A stretch of DNA of 64,000 nucleotides from Halobaculum gomorrense. GTDB lineage: Archaea > Halobacteriota > Halobacteria > Halobacteriales > Haloferacaceae. Below, piece by piece: positions 1 to 10,586 of the stretch. The notes beneath the pieces were generated by a model. That model had not been told where the DNA came from. It worked only from the letters and a program-made list of their open reading frames with translations, and made no database searches. Each line of letters starts with the position of its first letter. The stretch's first letter is position 1. The stretch covers positions 124,001 to 188,000 of the forward strand of contig NZ_FQWV01000007.1 of the NCBI RefSeq assembly GCF_900129775.1, read 5' to 3'. Both the position numbers and the translations under genes were made by a program.

Positions 1-2240
<2,240 letters not shown>

Positions 2241-2244
<4 letters not shown>

Positions 2245-2921
2245 GTGTCACCACCGCCGGTGTGATCGGCGTCGGTCGTCGGGCCGCCGCAGCAGTTCTC
2301 CGCACCGCAGGTGAACTCGCCGTCGTCGATGTCGTAGCCGGTGAACTCGCCGCCGCCGCCGGCGTCCGCCCCGCCGTCGGTCTGGGCGTCGGCCAACTCC
2401 TCGGCGATGATCCGCCCGCCGTCGGCCGCCGGCTGGGCGGCGAGTTTCTCCGCGGCGTACTCGATCGACTTCACGATGTTTTGGTAGCCGGTGCACCGAC
2501 AGAGGTTGCCGCTGATGGCCTCGCGGATCTCCTCCTCGCTGGGGTCGGGGTTCTCGTCCAGCAGCGCCTTGCCCGACATGATCATCCCGGGCGTGCAGTA
2601 GCCGCACTGGAGGCCGTGTTCCTCGTGGAACCCCTCCTGCAGCGGGTGGAGGTCGCCGTCGGACTCGGGGAGGTCCTCCATCCCCTCGACGGTCATCACC
2701 TCGCTCCCGTCGGCCTGCGCGGTGAACATGAGACACGACTTCAGCGGCTCGCCGTCGACGAGCACCGTACACGCGCCGCAGTTGCCGGTGTCGCAGCCGA
2801 TGTGCGTGCCGGTCATGTCGAGGTCCTCGCGGATCGCGTGGACCAGCAGCTTGCGCGGCTCGACGTCGATGGTGTGGTCGGTTCCGTTGACCGTCAGTGT
2901 GATCTCGCGTGTCTCGCTCAT
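2241..2921 (-). CDS. coxS: Aerobic CO dehydrogenase, small iron-sulfur subunit
   Basis: Electron-transfer subunit carrying two [2Fe-2S] clusters between the Mo site of CoxL and the FAD of CoxM. The plant-ferredoxin-type cluster uses C43, C48, C51 and C63 (motif [10 protein letters not shown]). The second cluster uses C106, C109, C141 and C143 (CGYCTPG and CRCTGYQ). At 226 aa it is about 60 residues longer than usual CoxS proteins (about 160-170 aa). The extra tail, from about residue 165, is Gly/Asp-rich and ends in a cluster CGAENCC (C205, C210, C211) that is not part of the known fold. Overlaps coxM upstream and coxL downstream by 4 bp. Confidence 0.95.
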
Positions 2922-3808
2922 CGGGAAACCCTCCGCTGTTTCACGACGCCGGCGCGCTCGGCGGCGTCGCCGAGGGCGCGCTGGGTCAGTACCTTCACCA
3001 TCCGCTCTTTGTACGCGGCGTCGCCGTGTTCGTCCGACTCGGGGTGGGACTCCTCGGCGGCCGACTCGCCCGCCGCCTCGAACAGGTCGGGGGTCGGGCG
3101 CTCGCCCTCCAGGTGGTCCTCGGCGTCGCTCGCGCGGGCGTTGGTGATGTCGACGGCCGTCATCCCGATGCCGGCCGCCTCGATGACGCCGTCGTCGTCG
3201 AACCGGAGCCGGACGCCGACGCCCGCCATGGCGTAGTCGCCGGTCTTGCGCTTCAGCTTGTGGTAGGCGCTCCCCTCGCGGTCGCTGGGCGTGGGGACGC
3301 GCACCTCCGTGATCAGTTCGTCCTCGTCCAGCGCCGTGTCGTACGGCAGCAAAAAGAACTCGTCGGCGGGGATGACGCGCTCGCCGTCGGGGCCGCGCGC
3401 GACGACCTCGCCGTCGTGGGCGATGAGGAGGCTCCCCCAGTCCCCCTTCGGGTCCGCCTGCGCGACGGAGCCGACGACCGTGCCGCGGTTGCGGATCTGC
3501 GGGTCCGCGACCAGCGGCGCCGCGTCGGCGAAGCTGCCGTACTTCTCGGCGATCAACTCGGAGCCCTCCACGTCGGCGTGGCGCGCGAGCGCCCCCAGTT
3601 TCAGGAAGCCGTCCTCCTCGCGGAGGTAGCCCAGTTCCTCGATGCCGTTGATGTCGACGACGACGTCCGGGTTCGCCAGCCGAAAGCGCAGCATCGGGAC
3701 GAGGCTCTGCCCGCCCGAGAGGACGGTCGGCCCGTCAAGGCTCTCCAGCAGGCTGACTGCCTCGTCGACGCTGGTCGGCTCGTGGTGTTCGAACGGCGCG
3801 GCCTTCAT
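2918..3808 (-). CDS. coxM: Aerobic CO dehydrogenase, medium FAD subunit
   Basis: FAD-binding subunit that passes electrons from the iron-sulfur clusters to the respiratory chain. Two flavin motifs are visible: [10 protein letters not shown] starting at residue 31 (family AGGQS/AGGHS) and [10 protein letters not shown] at 105-114 followed by AQADPKGDW (family TIGGSLAHADP). The length of 296 aa is normal for CoxM. An acidic, Glu/Asp-rich stretch at about 250-262 inside the C-terminal CO_deh_flav_C domain fits halophilic adaptation. The start overlaps the coxG stop by 4 bp and the stop overlaps the coxS start, so the operon is translated as a coupled unit. Confidence 0.95.
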   Translation of the reverse strand: MKAAPFEHHEPTSVDEAVSLLESLDGPTVLSGGQSLVPMLRFRLANPDVVVDINGIEELGYLREEDGFLKLGALARHADVEGSELIAEKYGSFADAAPLVADPQIRNRGTVVGSVAQADPKGDWGSLLIAHDGEVVARGPDGERVIPADEFFLLPYDTALDEDELITEVRVPTPSDREGSAYHKLKRKTGDYAMAGVGVRLRFDDDGVIEAAGIGMTAVDITNARASDAEDHLEGERPTPDLFEAAGESAAEESHPESDEHGDAAYKERMVKVLTQRALGDAAERAGVVKQRRVSR

Positions 3809-4401
3809 CCGAACATCCCCCGGATGCGGTCGGTGACGCCCGAGTCGGTGTCCTCGATGTCGGTCATCTGCGCCTCGATGTCGCTGAAGAAGTTGTTCAC
3901 GATCTTGTTGGCGACCGGGTTAATGACGCGGCCGCCCAGCTGTGCGATCCGGCCCGAGATGTCGGCCTCGGTCCACCACTCGATGCGGGAGCCGTCGCCG
4001 TCCTCCTGCGGGTGGATGTGCATCCCCGACTCCATGCTGAAGCTGCTCCCGCTGGCCGACCCGGAGCCGGTGGCGGTCATGACGAACTCCTCCTCGTCGC
4101 GCTCGTCGATGGTCACCGTCGTCTCGAACTTCGGCTTCACGCTGCCGACGCCGACCTGCATCAGCGCCGCGTACTCCTGTCTCTCCCTGAACGCTCGGGC
4201 GGCGACGACCTCGGCGTCGGCCTCCGGGAGCGTCTCGACGTCCTCCTCGAGCTCGTAGGTGTCCCACCCGAACTCGTCGTCCATCGGGGTGATGTACTGA
4301 CACCCCTTCAGGGAGTTCCGGACGGCGATGGGGTCTGAGAGGACCACCCACGCCTTCTCCGGCGGTACCTCGTCGAGTTCGAACTCCCCCTCGAAGTTCA
4401 T
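3805..4401 (-). CDS. coxG: CoxG-type SRPBCC-fold protein
   Basis: CoxG family (START/SRPBCC fold), 198 aa. It opens with the characteristic MNFEGEFELDEVPPEKAWVV pattern. The family accompanies CO dehydrogenase genes and is thought to help membrane attachment or maturation of the enzyme; which of these applies here is not visible. First gene of the operon. A Shine-Dalgarno-like GGAGGGAG (complement of 4405-4412) lies 3 nt upstream of the ATG, and a TATA box lies further upstream. C-terminal to the fold is an amphipathic segment rich in Val/Ile and Asn, ending in RIRGMFG. Confidence 0.88.
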   Translation of the reverse strand: MNFEGEFELDEVPPEKAWVVLSDPIAVRNSLKGCQYITPMDDEFGWDTYELEEDVETLPEADAEVVAARAFRERQEYAALMQVGVGSVKPKFETTVTIDERDEEEFVMTATGSGSASGSSFSMESGMHIHPQEDGDGSRIEWWTEADISGRIAQLGGRVINPVANKIVNNFFSDIEAQMTDIEDTDSGVTDRIRGMFG

Positions 4402-4584
4402 CGGCTCCCTCCGATCGCGACCGACCGTGTTCCCCGCGCAACCGATGTCATCTTTTATAGTACCTCACTATGTGCATACTATTACCTCGGGATGTGAGAT
4501 GTGGTAGCACCTAAATAAAAGTATTGACGATGAAGGTTGCCGTCGGGGCAGGTATCACGTCCTCACGGTCCCGAACTCGACACG
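4402..4584. promoter_or_regulatory. Divergent promoter region between cox operon and moeA
   Basis: This spacer is clearly AT-richer than its surroundings (4450-4530). On the minus strand, TATAAAAG (complement of 4452-4459) is placed to start transcription near 4430, giving coxG a short leader that includes an SD site at 4405-4412. On the plus strand, TAAATAAAA (4512-4520) could drive moeA with a leader of about 40 nt from its ATG at 4585. The two promoters are about 60 bp apart, so one regulator bound between them could control CO dehydrogenase and its cofactor genes together. No operator was identified. Confidence 0.6.
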
Positions 4585-5913
4585 ATGACCGACACAACCC
4601 GCTCGGACCACGACGACGAATCGACCTCCGTCGACGACCGTCACGACGGTCGCGACCGCGACGACGGCGGCGGATCCGCCCGCCGGGCCGACGGCGGCGA
4701 CCACGGTCACGCCGCCCCGATCGACCGGCGCGAGGGCGCCGACACGGTGGCGGCGCTGCGCGAGCGCGTCCTCGACCGCGTCGGGACCGAATCGGTCGCC
4801 CTCGACGGGATCGCCGGCCGGACGCTCGCCGGCGCGGTCGACGCGCCGACGGCGGTCCCAAACCGGAGCCACGCGACGATGGACGGGTTCGCGTTCGACG
4901 CGACCGACGACTACCCGCTGGAGGTGGTCGACGCGGACGTCTTCCCGGAGGACGACCCGGGGGATATCGATCCCGGACAGGCGGTCCGCATCGCCACCGG
5001 CGCCCCGCTGCCGGCGTCGGCGAACGCGGTGCTCAAGCGCGAGGAGGCGACCGTCGAGGCGAGCCACCTCACCGGCACGGCGATCGATCCCGGCACATAC
5101 GTGTACGAGCGCGGCAGCAACGTCGCCGAGGGCGAGCGCCTGTTCGCCGCCGGCGAGCGCCTCGCCCCGCGAGACGCGATCCTGCTGGGCGATCTGGGCG
5201 TCGACGAGGTGCCCGTCCGCGAGCGCCTGTCCGTCGGCCTGCTGGCGACGGGGACCGAGATCCACGAGGGCCGCCACGCCGACCTCGACTCCCCGATGCT
5301 GGCGAACCTCGTCTCGGCGTGGGGCCACGAGCCGACGTACGAGGGGACCGTCCCCGACGAGTACGACCGCGTGGAGTCGCGGATCGCCGCCCTCGCCGAC
5401 GACCACGACGTGGTCGTCACCACCGGCGGCACCAGCGTCGGCGACAAGGACCACGTCGTCCGCGCGCTCGACGCCCTCGGCGACGTGCTGTTCCACCGCG
5501 TCGCCCTCCGTCCGGGCAAGCCCATCGCCGTCGCCGACCTCCCCGATCACGACGCCGTCGCGGTCGCGGTGCCGGGTAAGCCGGTCGGCGCCCACGCGGT
5601 GACGACGCTCGTGGCCCGGCCGCTGTTCACCGGCGAGACCGCCCTGCCGACCGTGCCGGCGACGCTCGCGGTCGACGTGGGGATCGGGGTCCCCGGCTTC
5701 GACTACGCCGTTCCGGTCGTCCTCGACGACGGGACGGCGATGCCGCTGGGCCACGCCGACTCGGATCTGGCGGTGTACGACGAGACGTTCGACCCGAGCG
5801 TGCTCTCGTCGAGCACGCGGGCGACCCGCGCGGACGGCTTCGTGCTCACGGACGCGGCGCTCGCGGCGGGCGACGATGTCCGGGTCGTCCCGTACGCGGC
5901 GGTCGAGCGATGA
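4585..5913 (+). CDS. moeA: Molybdopterin molybdenumtransferase MoeA
   Basis: MoeA inserts molybdate into adenylylated molybdopterin. The N-terminal 60 residues are acidic and His-rich, followed by the MoeA domains: NRSHATMDGFAFD, RIATGAPLP, then the MoaB/Mog-like domain with TTGGTSVGDKDHVV and RPGKPIAVA, and a C-terminal beta domain. Usual family length (442 aa). The ATG at 4585 is preferred over a TTG at 4537 that would extend the protein by 16 residues. It overlaps the next gene by 4 bp. Position next to coxGMSL and the cytidylyltransferase suggests a MoeA paralogue serving CO dehydrogenase; this is inference. Confidence 0.9.
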   Translation: MTDTTRSDHDDESTSVDDRHDGRDRDDGGGSARRADGGDHGHAAPIDRREGADTVAALRERVLDRVGTESVALDGIAGRTLAGAVDAPTAVPNRSHATMDGFAFDATDDYPLEVVDADVFPEDDPGDIDPGQAVRIATGAPLPASANAVLKREEATVEASHLTGTAIDPGTYVYERGSNVAEGERLFAAGERLAPRDAILLGDLGVDEVPVRERLSVGLLATGTEIHEGRHADLDSPMLANLVSAWGHEPTYEGTVPDEYDRVESRIAALADDHDVVVTTGGTSVGDKDHVVRALDALGDVLFHRVALRPGKPIAVADLPDHDAVAVAVPGKPVGAHAVTTLVARPLFTGETALPTVPATLAVDVGIGVPGFDYAVPVVLDDGTAMPLGHADSDLAVYDETFDPSVLSSSTRATRADGFVLTDAALAAGDDVRVVPYAAVER

Positions 5914-6569
5914 GCGGCGAGCCCCCGCCGATCCGGTCGGTCCCGCCGGGGGAGTCCACCGCCCGCGACGGCGCCACCCCCGAGGACGCCCCGCGCGTCG
6001 CTGGCGTCGTGCTCGCGGCGGGGACCAGTTCTCGGTACGGCGACCGGAACAAGCTCCTCGAACCGGACCCGGACGGTGACCCGCTGGTCCGGGCGGCGGC
6101 GCGGACGCCGGTCGAGGCGGGTCTCGACCCGGTCGTCGTCGTCGTGGGCCACGAGGCGGACCGGGTCGCGGACGCCGTGGACGGACTCGGGGTTGAGACC
6201 GTAACGAACGAGGCGTTCGCTGCGGGGCAGTCGACCTCCGTCGCGGCCGGCGTCCGGGCGGTCGCCGACCGCGACCCGCCGGTCGACGCGGCGGTCGTGG
6301 CGCTCGGCGACATGCCGTTCGTCGACCCCGCGCCCGTGCGGGCGCTCGTGGACGCGTACGCCGCCGGCGTCGGGGACGCCCTCGCGCCGGCGTACGAGGG
6401 ACGACGCGGCAACCCGGTGCTGTTCGACCGGCGGTTCTTCGCGGCCCTCGACGACGTGGAGGGCGACGTGGGCGGCCGGGCGGTCCTGCTCGGGAGCAAC
6501 GACGCCGCGCTCGTCGCCGTCGACGACCCCGGCGTCCGCCGCGATGTCGACGAACCCGGCGACCTGTAG
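5910..6569 (+). CDS. mocA: MocA-like molybdenum cofactor cytidylyltransferase
   Basis: Nucleotidyltransferase of the MobA/MocA family, 219 aa. N-terminal nucleotide-binding signature GVVLAAGTSSRYGDRNKL at about residues 32-49, then the metal-site motif VVALGDMPFV at about 130-139 and the MocA-typical YEGRRGNPVLF at about 162-172. CO dehydrogenase requires molybdopterin cytosine dinucleotide, which MocA makes from CTP and Mo-molybdopterin, so genomic context favours MocA over MobA. The start ATG overlaps the moeA stop (ATGA). The first ~30 residues are a Pro/Gly-rich extension before the Rossmann strand. Confidence 0.85.
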   Translation: MSGEPPPIRSVPPGESTARDGATPEDAPRVAGVVLAAGTSSRYGDRNKLLEPDPDGDPLVRAAARTPVEAGLDPVVVVVGHEADRVADAVDGLGVETVTNEAFAAGQSTSVAAGVRAVADRDPPVDAAVVALGDMPFVDPAPVRALVDAYAAGVGDALAPAYEGRRGNPVLFDRRFFAALDDVEGDVGGRAVLLGSNDAALVAVDDPGVRRDVDEPGDL

Positions 6570-6641
6570 CGACGGTTCCCCGCGGTCACGTCCGCGCCAC
6601 GGTCGCCGACGGCGGTGCGGTCGTCCGCGCCGTCGCGGGCG

Positions 6642-6803
6642 TCACTCCCCGTCGTCGCGGACGAGTTTCTCGACGACAATCTGGCCGTCGCGGACGTGCC
6701 ACTCGACGCGGTCGCCGGCGCCGACGTCGAGGAAGTTCCGGACCGGCTTCGGGATGGTGGTGAGGTTCTTCTCGGAGACCTTCGTGTCGGTCAGCGTTCC
6801 CAT
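6642..6803 (-). CDS. AbrB/SpoVT-family DNA-binding protein (53 aa)
   Basis: Short protein beginning MGTLTDTKVSEKNLTTIPKP and continuing VRNFLDVGAGDRVEWHV. This is the swapped-hairpin AbrB domain (TIPKPVRxxLxVxxGDxVEW) filling nearly the whole length. The family binds DNA as dimers and includes antitoxins and transcription regulators. No toxin gene is adjacent, so a free-standing regulator is more likely. A TATA-like TAAACTA lies about 30 nt upstream on the minus strand, consistent with a leaderless transcript starting at the ATG (6803). The target is unknown; the nearest genes are the molybdenum cofactor pair, convergent from the other side. Confidence 0.85.
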   Translation of the reverse strand: MGTLTDTKVSEKNLTTIPKPVRNFLDVGAGDRVEWHVRDGQIVVEKLVRDDGE

Positions 6804-6872
6804 TGCGCGACGGTATGTCCCTAGGAAAGACGTAGTTTACGCTATGACTGCACCGTGCGCCGCCGGTCGAGG

Positions 6873-7175
6873 CTACTCCGCGCCGGCGCGGCCGTGGGCG
6901 CTCGTCTCCCAGCGGTGGGCGCCGCCGTCGGAGGCGCGCGAGAAGTCGAGGTCGAAGCGGTCGGACTCCAGCAGCGTGGGGCCGGGCACGTACACGTGGT
7001 CCGCGCCGTCGCGCTCCACCAGCAGGTCGCGTTCGGCCATCGTCGAGAGCACGTCGCGGACGGTTCGCTCGCGCCCGGGAATGAGGTTCGCCTCCTCGAT
7101 CACCGACTCAACGTCGACGCGTCCACGCAACAGCGCGAGCCGGATGGCCGCCACCCACGCCGGCTCACGTTTCAT
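6873..7175 (-). CDS. Small winged-helix-like protein, unknown function
   Basis: A 100-aa protein from ATG 7175; a GTG at 7187 would add four residues. It begins MKREPAWVAAIRLALLRGRV and has the alternation of a winged helix: a helix around residues 5-18, the recognition-type segment RTVRDVLSTMAERDLL at about 41-56, then a wing VERDGADHVYVPG. The C-terminal 30 residues are hydrophilic. It resembles small haloarchaeal HTH proteins but no specific family was recognised. Same strand as the AbrB gene, 69 bp upstream of it. Confidence 0.7.
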   Translation of the reverse strand: MKREPAWVAAIRLALLRGRVDVESVIEEANLIPGRERTVRDVLSTMAERDLLVERDGADHVYVPGPTLLESDRFDLDFSRASDGGAHRWETSAHGRAGAE

Positions 7176-7303
7176 CTCGCGGCACACGCTCCCCCTGTGA
7201 GTGTGACGGTATTAACATCTTCTTTCCCGCGGACGACTCGGTCCCGTCCCGCGCGTCGGTGAGAGCGTTTATCCGGGGGCACGCGCGACCACAGATCAAC
7301 ACG

Positions 7304-8173
7304 ATGGCAGCGCCGATCCTCAAGTGGGCCGGCGGGAAGCGCCAACTCCTTTCGGAGATCACGGGCCGGTTCCCCGCCGAGTTCGAGCGCTATCACGAAC
7401 CGTTCGTCGGGGGCGGCGCCGTCTACTTCCACCTCGAACCCGAGAACGGCTCGATCAACGACCTCAACGATCGCCTGGTGACGCTGTATGAGGTGATCCG
7501 CGACCGCGACCCCGAAGCCCTGATCGCGGAGAACCGCACCCACGAGCACTCCGAGGAGTACTACTACGACGCCCGCGACGAGTTCAACGAACTGCACGAA
7601 CTCGACGAGAAGACCGCGGACGAACGACTCCGTGAGGCGTCGCTGTTCGTCTACCTCAACCGGACCTGTTTCAACGGCCTGTACCGCGAGAACAGCAGCG
7701 GCGAGTTCAACGTCCCCGTCGGCCGCTACGCCAACCCCGACTGGGTGCAGGCCGACCGGGTCCGCGCGCTCCACGACGCGTTGCAGGACACGACGATCCA
7801 CAACGAGGACTTCGAGTACGTCCGCGGAGTGGCGACCGAGGGCGACCTCGTCTACTTCGACCCGCCGTACGAGCCCGTCTCGACGACCGCGGACTTCACC
7901 GACTACCACGCTGAGGGGTTCGACCGGGACGACCAGCGACGCCTCCGCGATCTGGCCGTCGACCTCGACGAGATGGGCGTCTCGGTCGTCCTCTCGAACT
8001 CGCCGCCGGTCGCGGAGTTGTACGAGGGGGTCGACCAGTTCACCGTCCACGTCGTCGAGGCGACGCGGGCGATCAACAGCGACGCGGACAACCGCGGGGA
8101 GGTCGCCGAGGTGCTGATCACGAACGTTCGGCCCGAGCGCCAGCGACGGACGACGCTCTCGACGTTCGAGTGA
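7304..8173 (+). CDS. Dam-family DNA adenine N6-methyltransferase
   Basis: Class D12/Dam-type methylase, 289 aa. The S-adenosylmethionine site is at the N-terminus ([10 protein letters not shown], then [12 protein letters not shown]). The catalytic motif IV DPPY is in [12 protein letters not shown] at about residues 182-193, after the typical [12 protein letters not shown] segment at 118-129. Transfers a methyl group to adenine N6; the recognition sequence cannot be read from the protein. No restriction endonuclease is adjacent, so it looks like an orphan methylase. The ATG at 7304 is chosen because homology to the fold starts there. The sliding clamp gene follows 79 bp downstream. Confidence 0.9.
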   Translation: MAAPILKWAGGKRQLLSEITGRFPAEFERYHEPFVGGGAVYFHLEPENGSINDLNDRLVTLYEVIRDRDPEALIAENRTHEHSEEYYYDARDEFNELHELDEKTADERLREASLFVYLNRTCFNGLYRENSSGEFNVPVGRYANPDWVQADRVRALHDALQDTTIHNEDFEYVRGVATEGDLVYFDPPYEPVSTTADFTDYHAEGFDRDDQRRLRDLAVDLDEMGVSVVLSNSPPVAELYEGVDQFTVHVVEATRAINSDADNRGEVAEVLITNVRPERQRRTTLSTFE

Positions 8174-8219
8174 GACGCCGACCGGCGCGGTCGAGCGCGT
8201 CGGCGACCCGAACCGCGGG

Positions 8220-8229
8220 TATTTTTATG
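8220..8229 (+). promoter_or_regulatory. TATA box of pcn
   Basis: AT-rich TATTTTTATG in an otherwise GC-rich spacer. Its centre is about 28 nt from the pcn ATG at 8253, so the transcript probably starts at or within a few bases of the start codon (leaderless). No SD-like sequence precedes the ATG. Confidence 0.7.
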
Positions 8230-8252
8230 GGCACACCCGTAGCCCGCGATAT

Positions 8253-8996
8253 ATGTTCAAGGCCATCGTGAGCGCCTCCACCCTCCGGGACGCGCTCGAT
8301 TCGGTGAGCGTGCTGGTCGACGAGTGCAAGATCCGCCTCAACGAGGACGAACTCGCGATCCGCGCTGTCGACCCGGCCAACGTCGGCATGGTCGACCTCA
8401 CGCTGGAGGCCGCCGCGTTCGAGTCCTACGAGGCCGACGGAGGGGTCATCGGGGTCAACCTCAACCGCCTGGAGGACATCGCCGGGATGGCCAACTCCGG
8501 CGACCTCGTCCAACTCGAACTCGACGAGGAGACCCGCAAGCTCCACATCCAAATCGACGGCCTGAGCTACACGCTCGCGCTCATCGACCCCGACTCCATC
8601 CGCCAGGAGCCCGACATCCCGGACCTCGACCTCCCCGCGGAGATCGTCGTCGAGGGCGCCCAGATCGGCCGCGGGATCACGGCCGCCGACATGGTGTCGG
8701 ACCACATCCGCCTCCGCGTCGACGAGGCCGAGGAGGCGTTCTTCATCGAGGCCGAGGGCGACACCGACGACGTGGACCTCCGGCTCGACCGGGAGGACCT
8801 CATCGACCTGCAGGCCGGCCCGGCCGAGTCGCTGTTCAGCCTCGACTACCTCAAGGACATGAACAAGGCGATCCCCAAGGACGCCGAAGTCCGGGTCGAA
8901 CTCGGCGAGGAGTTCCCGGTGAAGCTCCACTACGAGTTCGGCGAGGGGATGGGGCAGGTAACGTATATGTTAGCTCCTCGTATTCAGAGCGACTGA
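8253..8996 (+). CDS. pcn: DNA polymerase sliding clamp (PCNA)
   Basis: Archaeal PCNA, 247 aa, the usual length. It forms the ring that tethers replicative polymerases, FEN1, ligase and other PIP-box proteins to DNA. Family signatures: N-terminal [20 protein letters not shown], the central [17 protein letters not shown], the interdomain connector near residues 117-130 and the C-terminal tail [12 protein letters not shown], which forms part of the client-binding surface. Acidic surface composition fits salt-in adaptation. Single-gene transcript by promoter position; preceded by an orphan Dam methylase. Confidence 0.98.
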   Translation: MFKAIVSASTLRDALDSVSVLVDECKIRLNEDELAIRAVDPANVGMVDLTLEAAAFESYEADGGVIGVNLNRLEDIAGMANSGDLVQLELDEETRKLHIQIDGLSYTLALIDPDSIRQEPDIPDLDLPAEIVVEGAQIGRGITAADMVSDHIRLRVDEAEEAFFIEAEGDTDDVDLRLDREDLIDLQAGPAESLFSLDYLKDMNKAIPKDAEVRVELGEEFPVKLHYEFGEGMGQVTYMLAPRIQSD

Positions 8997-9146
8997 CGAC
9001 GCTCCACCGGCCGACTCTTCGCTGTTTTCACGCTCGCCAGCGGCGCTCTCTTTCGACCCATCGAGCGCGCGGTCACTCTTTCGCTCCGTGTGAACATGGC
9101 TCCCGCACCCGGTGCCTTCTCGGGAGCCCCAGCCGCACCGACGCGT

Positions 9147-9761
9147 ATGCCCACTGCCATCTGGTTCGACCTCGATGGGACGCTCCTCCCGTTTCCCGAG
9201 TACGACTCCGTCATCTCACGCGCCTGTGAGACGGCCGGTGTCGACGCAGTCGACGCGTTCACCGCCGAGTACAACGATGCCTTCTTCGAGCGACTGGACG
9301 CGCTTGACCCCGAGCCGTACCGCCGGGCGGCCGCCACAGCGCTCGCGTCCATCGATGCCGACACCACCCCGGACACGTTCGTGACGGCTCTCAGAGCAGC
9401 CGAGTACGACGCGATGCCCGCGCCCGACGCCGTTCGAGAGACGCTCGCGGAGCTCTCAGACACAGCCGGTTACCGGGTCGGCGTCTGTACCAACGGCGTC
9501 GGCGACTGGCAACGCGAGAAACTCGAACACGCCGGACTCGCCGATCTGATCGACGCGACCGTCGTGAGTTACGAGGCGGGCGCGCACAAGCCCGACCCCG
9601 CGCCGTTCGAGCGCGCGGAGTCGGCGCTCTCGGGGGACCGTCGGGTGATGATCGGCGACAGCGAGGACGCCGATGTCGCGGGTGCCCGCGACTGCGGCTG
9701 GGAGGCGGTCCACGTCACGGGGCCGGCGGCCGTACCCGACGCGGTGGCGTCCGTTCGGTAG
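9147..9761 (+). CDS. HAD-superfamily hydrolase
   Basis: 204-aa HAD-like phosphatase. Motif I is DLDGTLLP at residues 7-14 (nucleophile D7, acid/base D9), motif II is GVCTNGV at about 112-118, the motif III Lys is in AGAHKPDP at about 145-152, and motif IV is MIGDSEDADVAGA at about 168-180. The helical cap between motifs I and II suggests a C1-cap phosphoglycolate-phosphatase-like subfamily; substrate unknown. The start at 9147 places the Rossmann strand at the N-terminus; an upstream start at 9090 would add 19 residues of low-complexity sequence. Confidence 0.85.
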   Translation: MPTAIWFDLDGTLLPFPEYDSVISRACETAGVDAVDAFTAEYNDAFFERLDALDPEPYRRAAATALASIDADTTPDTFVTALRAAEYDAMPAPDAVRETLAELSDTAGYRVGVCTNGVGDWQREKLEHAGLADLIDATVVSYEAGAHKPDPAPFERAESALSGDRRVMIGDSEDADVAGARDCGWEAVHVTGPAAVPDAVASVR

Positions 9762-9838
9762 CCGGACCAGCGGGCCAGTCGACGGTCGCACTCACACCCG
9801 GCTCTCACCGCGATCGGTCGTCGTCGCTCCACGGCCGG

Positions 9839-10339
9839 CTACGTCGCCATCGACGCTCGAACGAGCGCCAGTGCGCCGCCCCCGCCGCGCAGGATGGACC
9901 GCGCGCCGGCCGCGATGGCGACCAGCCCCGCAAGCGTCGCGGCGACGGCGGGCCAGTTCGTCGTCGCCGCCACGCAGGCGGGTGTCTCGCTGGCGCACGA
10001 GCCGAACAGGTCGCGGTCGAACACGGCGACCTCGACCAGCCACGCGCCGAGACCGACCGCGAGCGCGCCGACCAGCGCGTGCCAAGCGGTGGACCGAAGC
10101 GTCGGCGGTGTCGACGAGTCGGCGACGAGCGGTCCCGCCCACCCGGACAGCACCGCCGCACAGAGCAGACAGACCGCGGCCGGGGCGAACAATAGCCCGA
10201 TGGACATCGCACCGGCGACGACGAGCGCCGACAGGAACAGCGCCGCGAGCCACAGGGTCCCCCGCCGTCCGGTCCACGCGGCGACGCCTCCGACGACCCC
10301 GGCGAGTCCGCCGTCGGCGCCCCACGCCGCGACGAACAC
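9839..10339 (-). CDS. Polytopic membrane protein with CxxC motif; start uncertain
   Basis: Hydrophobic protein with about four predicted membrane spans after the GTG at 10339. The reading frame stays open and hydrophobic for about 50 further codons upstream (to a stop near 10497), including another probable span LLGVLAAIAATVAAVGLL, but that stretch has no ATG, GTG or TTG in frame. An ATG at 10479 lies in another frame. Either the short GTG form is real or there is a frameshift or sequence error near the start. Cysteines: CLLC in a membrane span and a loop pair SCASETPAC. No family was assigned. Confidence 0.55.
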   Translation of the reverse strand: MFVAAWGADGGLAGVVGGVAAWTGRRGTLWLAALFLSALVVAGAMSIGLLFAPAAVCLLCAAVLSGWAGPLVADSSTPPTLRSTAWHALVGALAVGLGAWLVEVAVFDRDLFGSCASETPACVAATTNWPAVAATLAGLVAIAAGARSILRGGGGALALVRASMAT

Positions 10340-10586
10340 GTCGACGGGGAGGAACCGGGCCAGGAGGCCGACGGCGGCGACGGTGGCCGCGATCGCGGCG
10401 AGAACGCCGAGAAGGCGGCTGGCAGCGCGTCGCGGGCGGTCGGGGAGCGCGAGTGGCGCGGGGAGGGGTCGGAGACCATACGGAGCCGTTGCACGTCAGC
10501 CGAATAATGGCTTCTGGCGAACGCGGCGTGCGCCCGGAGTCGTTTTTCCGGGCCGCTGTCGGGGGTTCCGGAGGCGTCAGCGAGGG

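Noticed and set aside
4537-4584. TTG start for moeA at 4537
   Set aside because: TTG is rare and an ATG at 4585 fits the haloarchaeal pattern better.
9839-10339. VKOR-family identity for the CxxC membrane protein
   Set aside because: Its cysteine order (CxxC in a span first, loop pair later) does not match VKOR, so no family is claimed.
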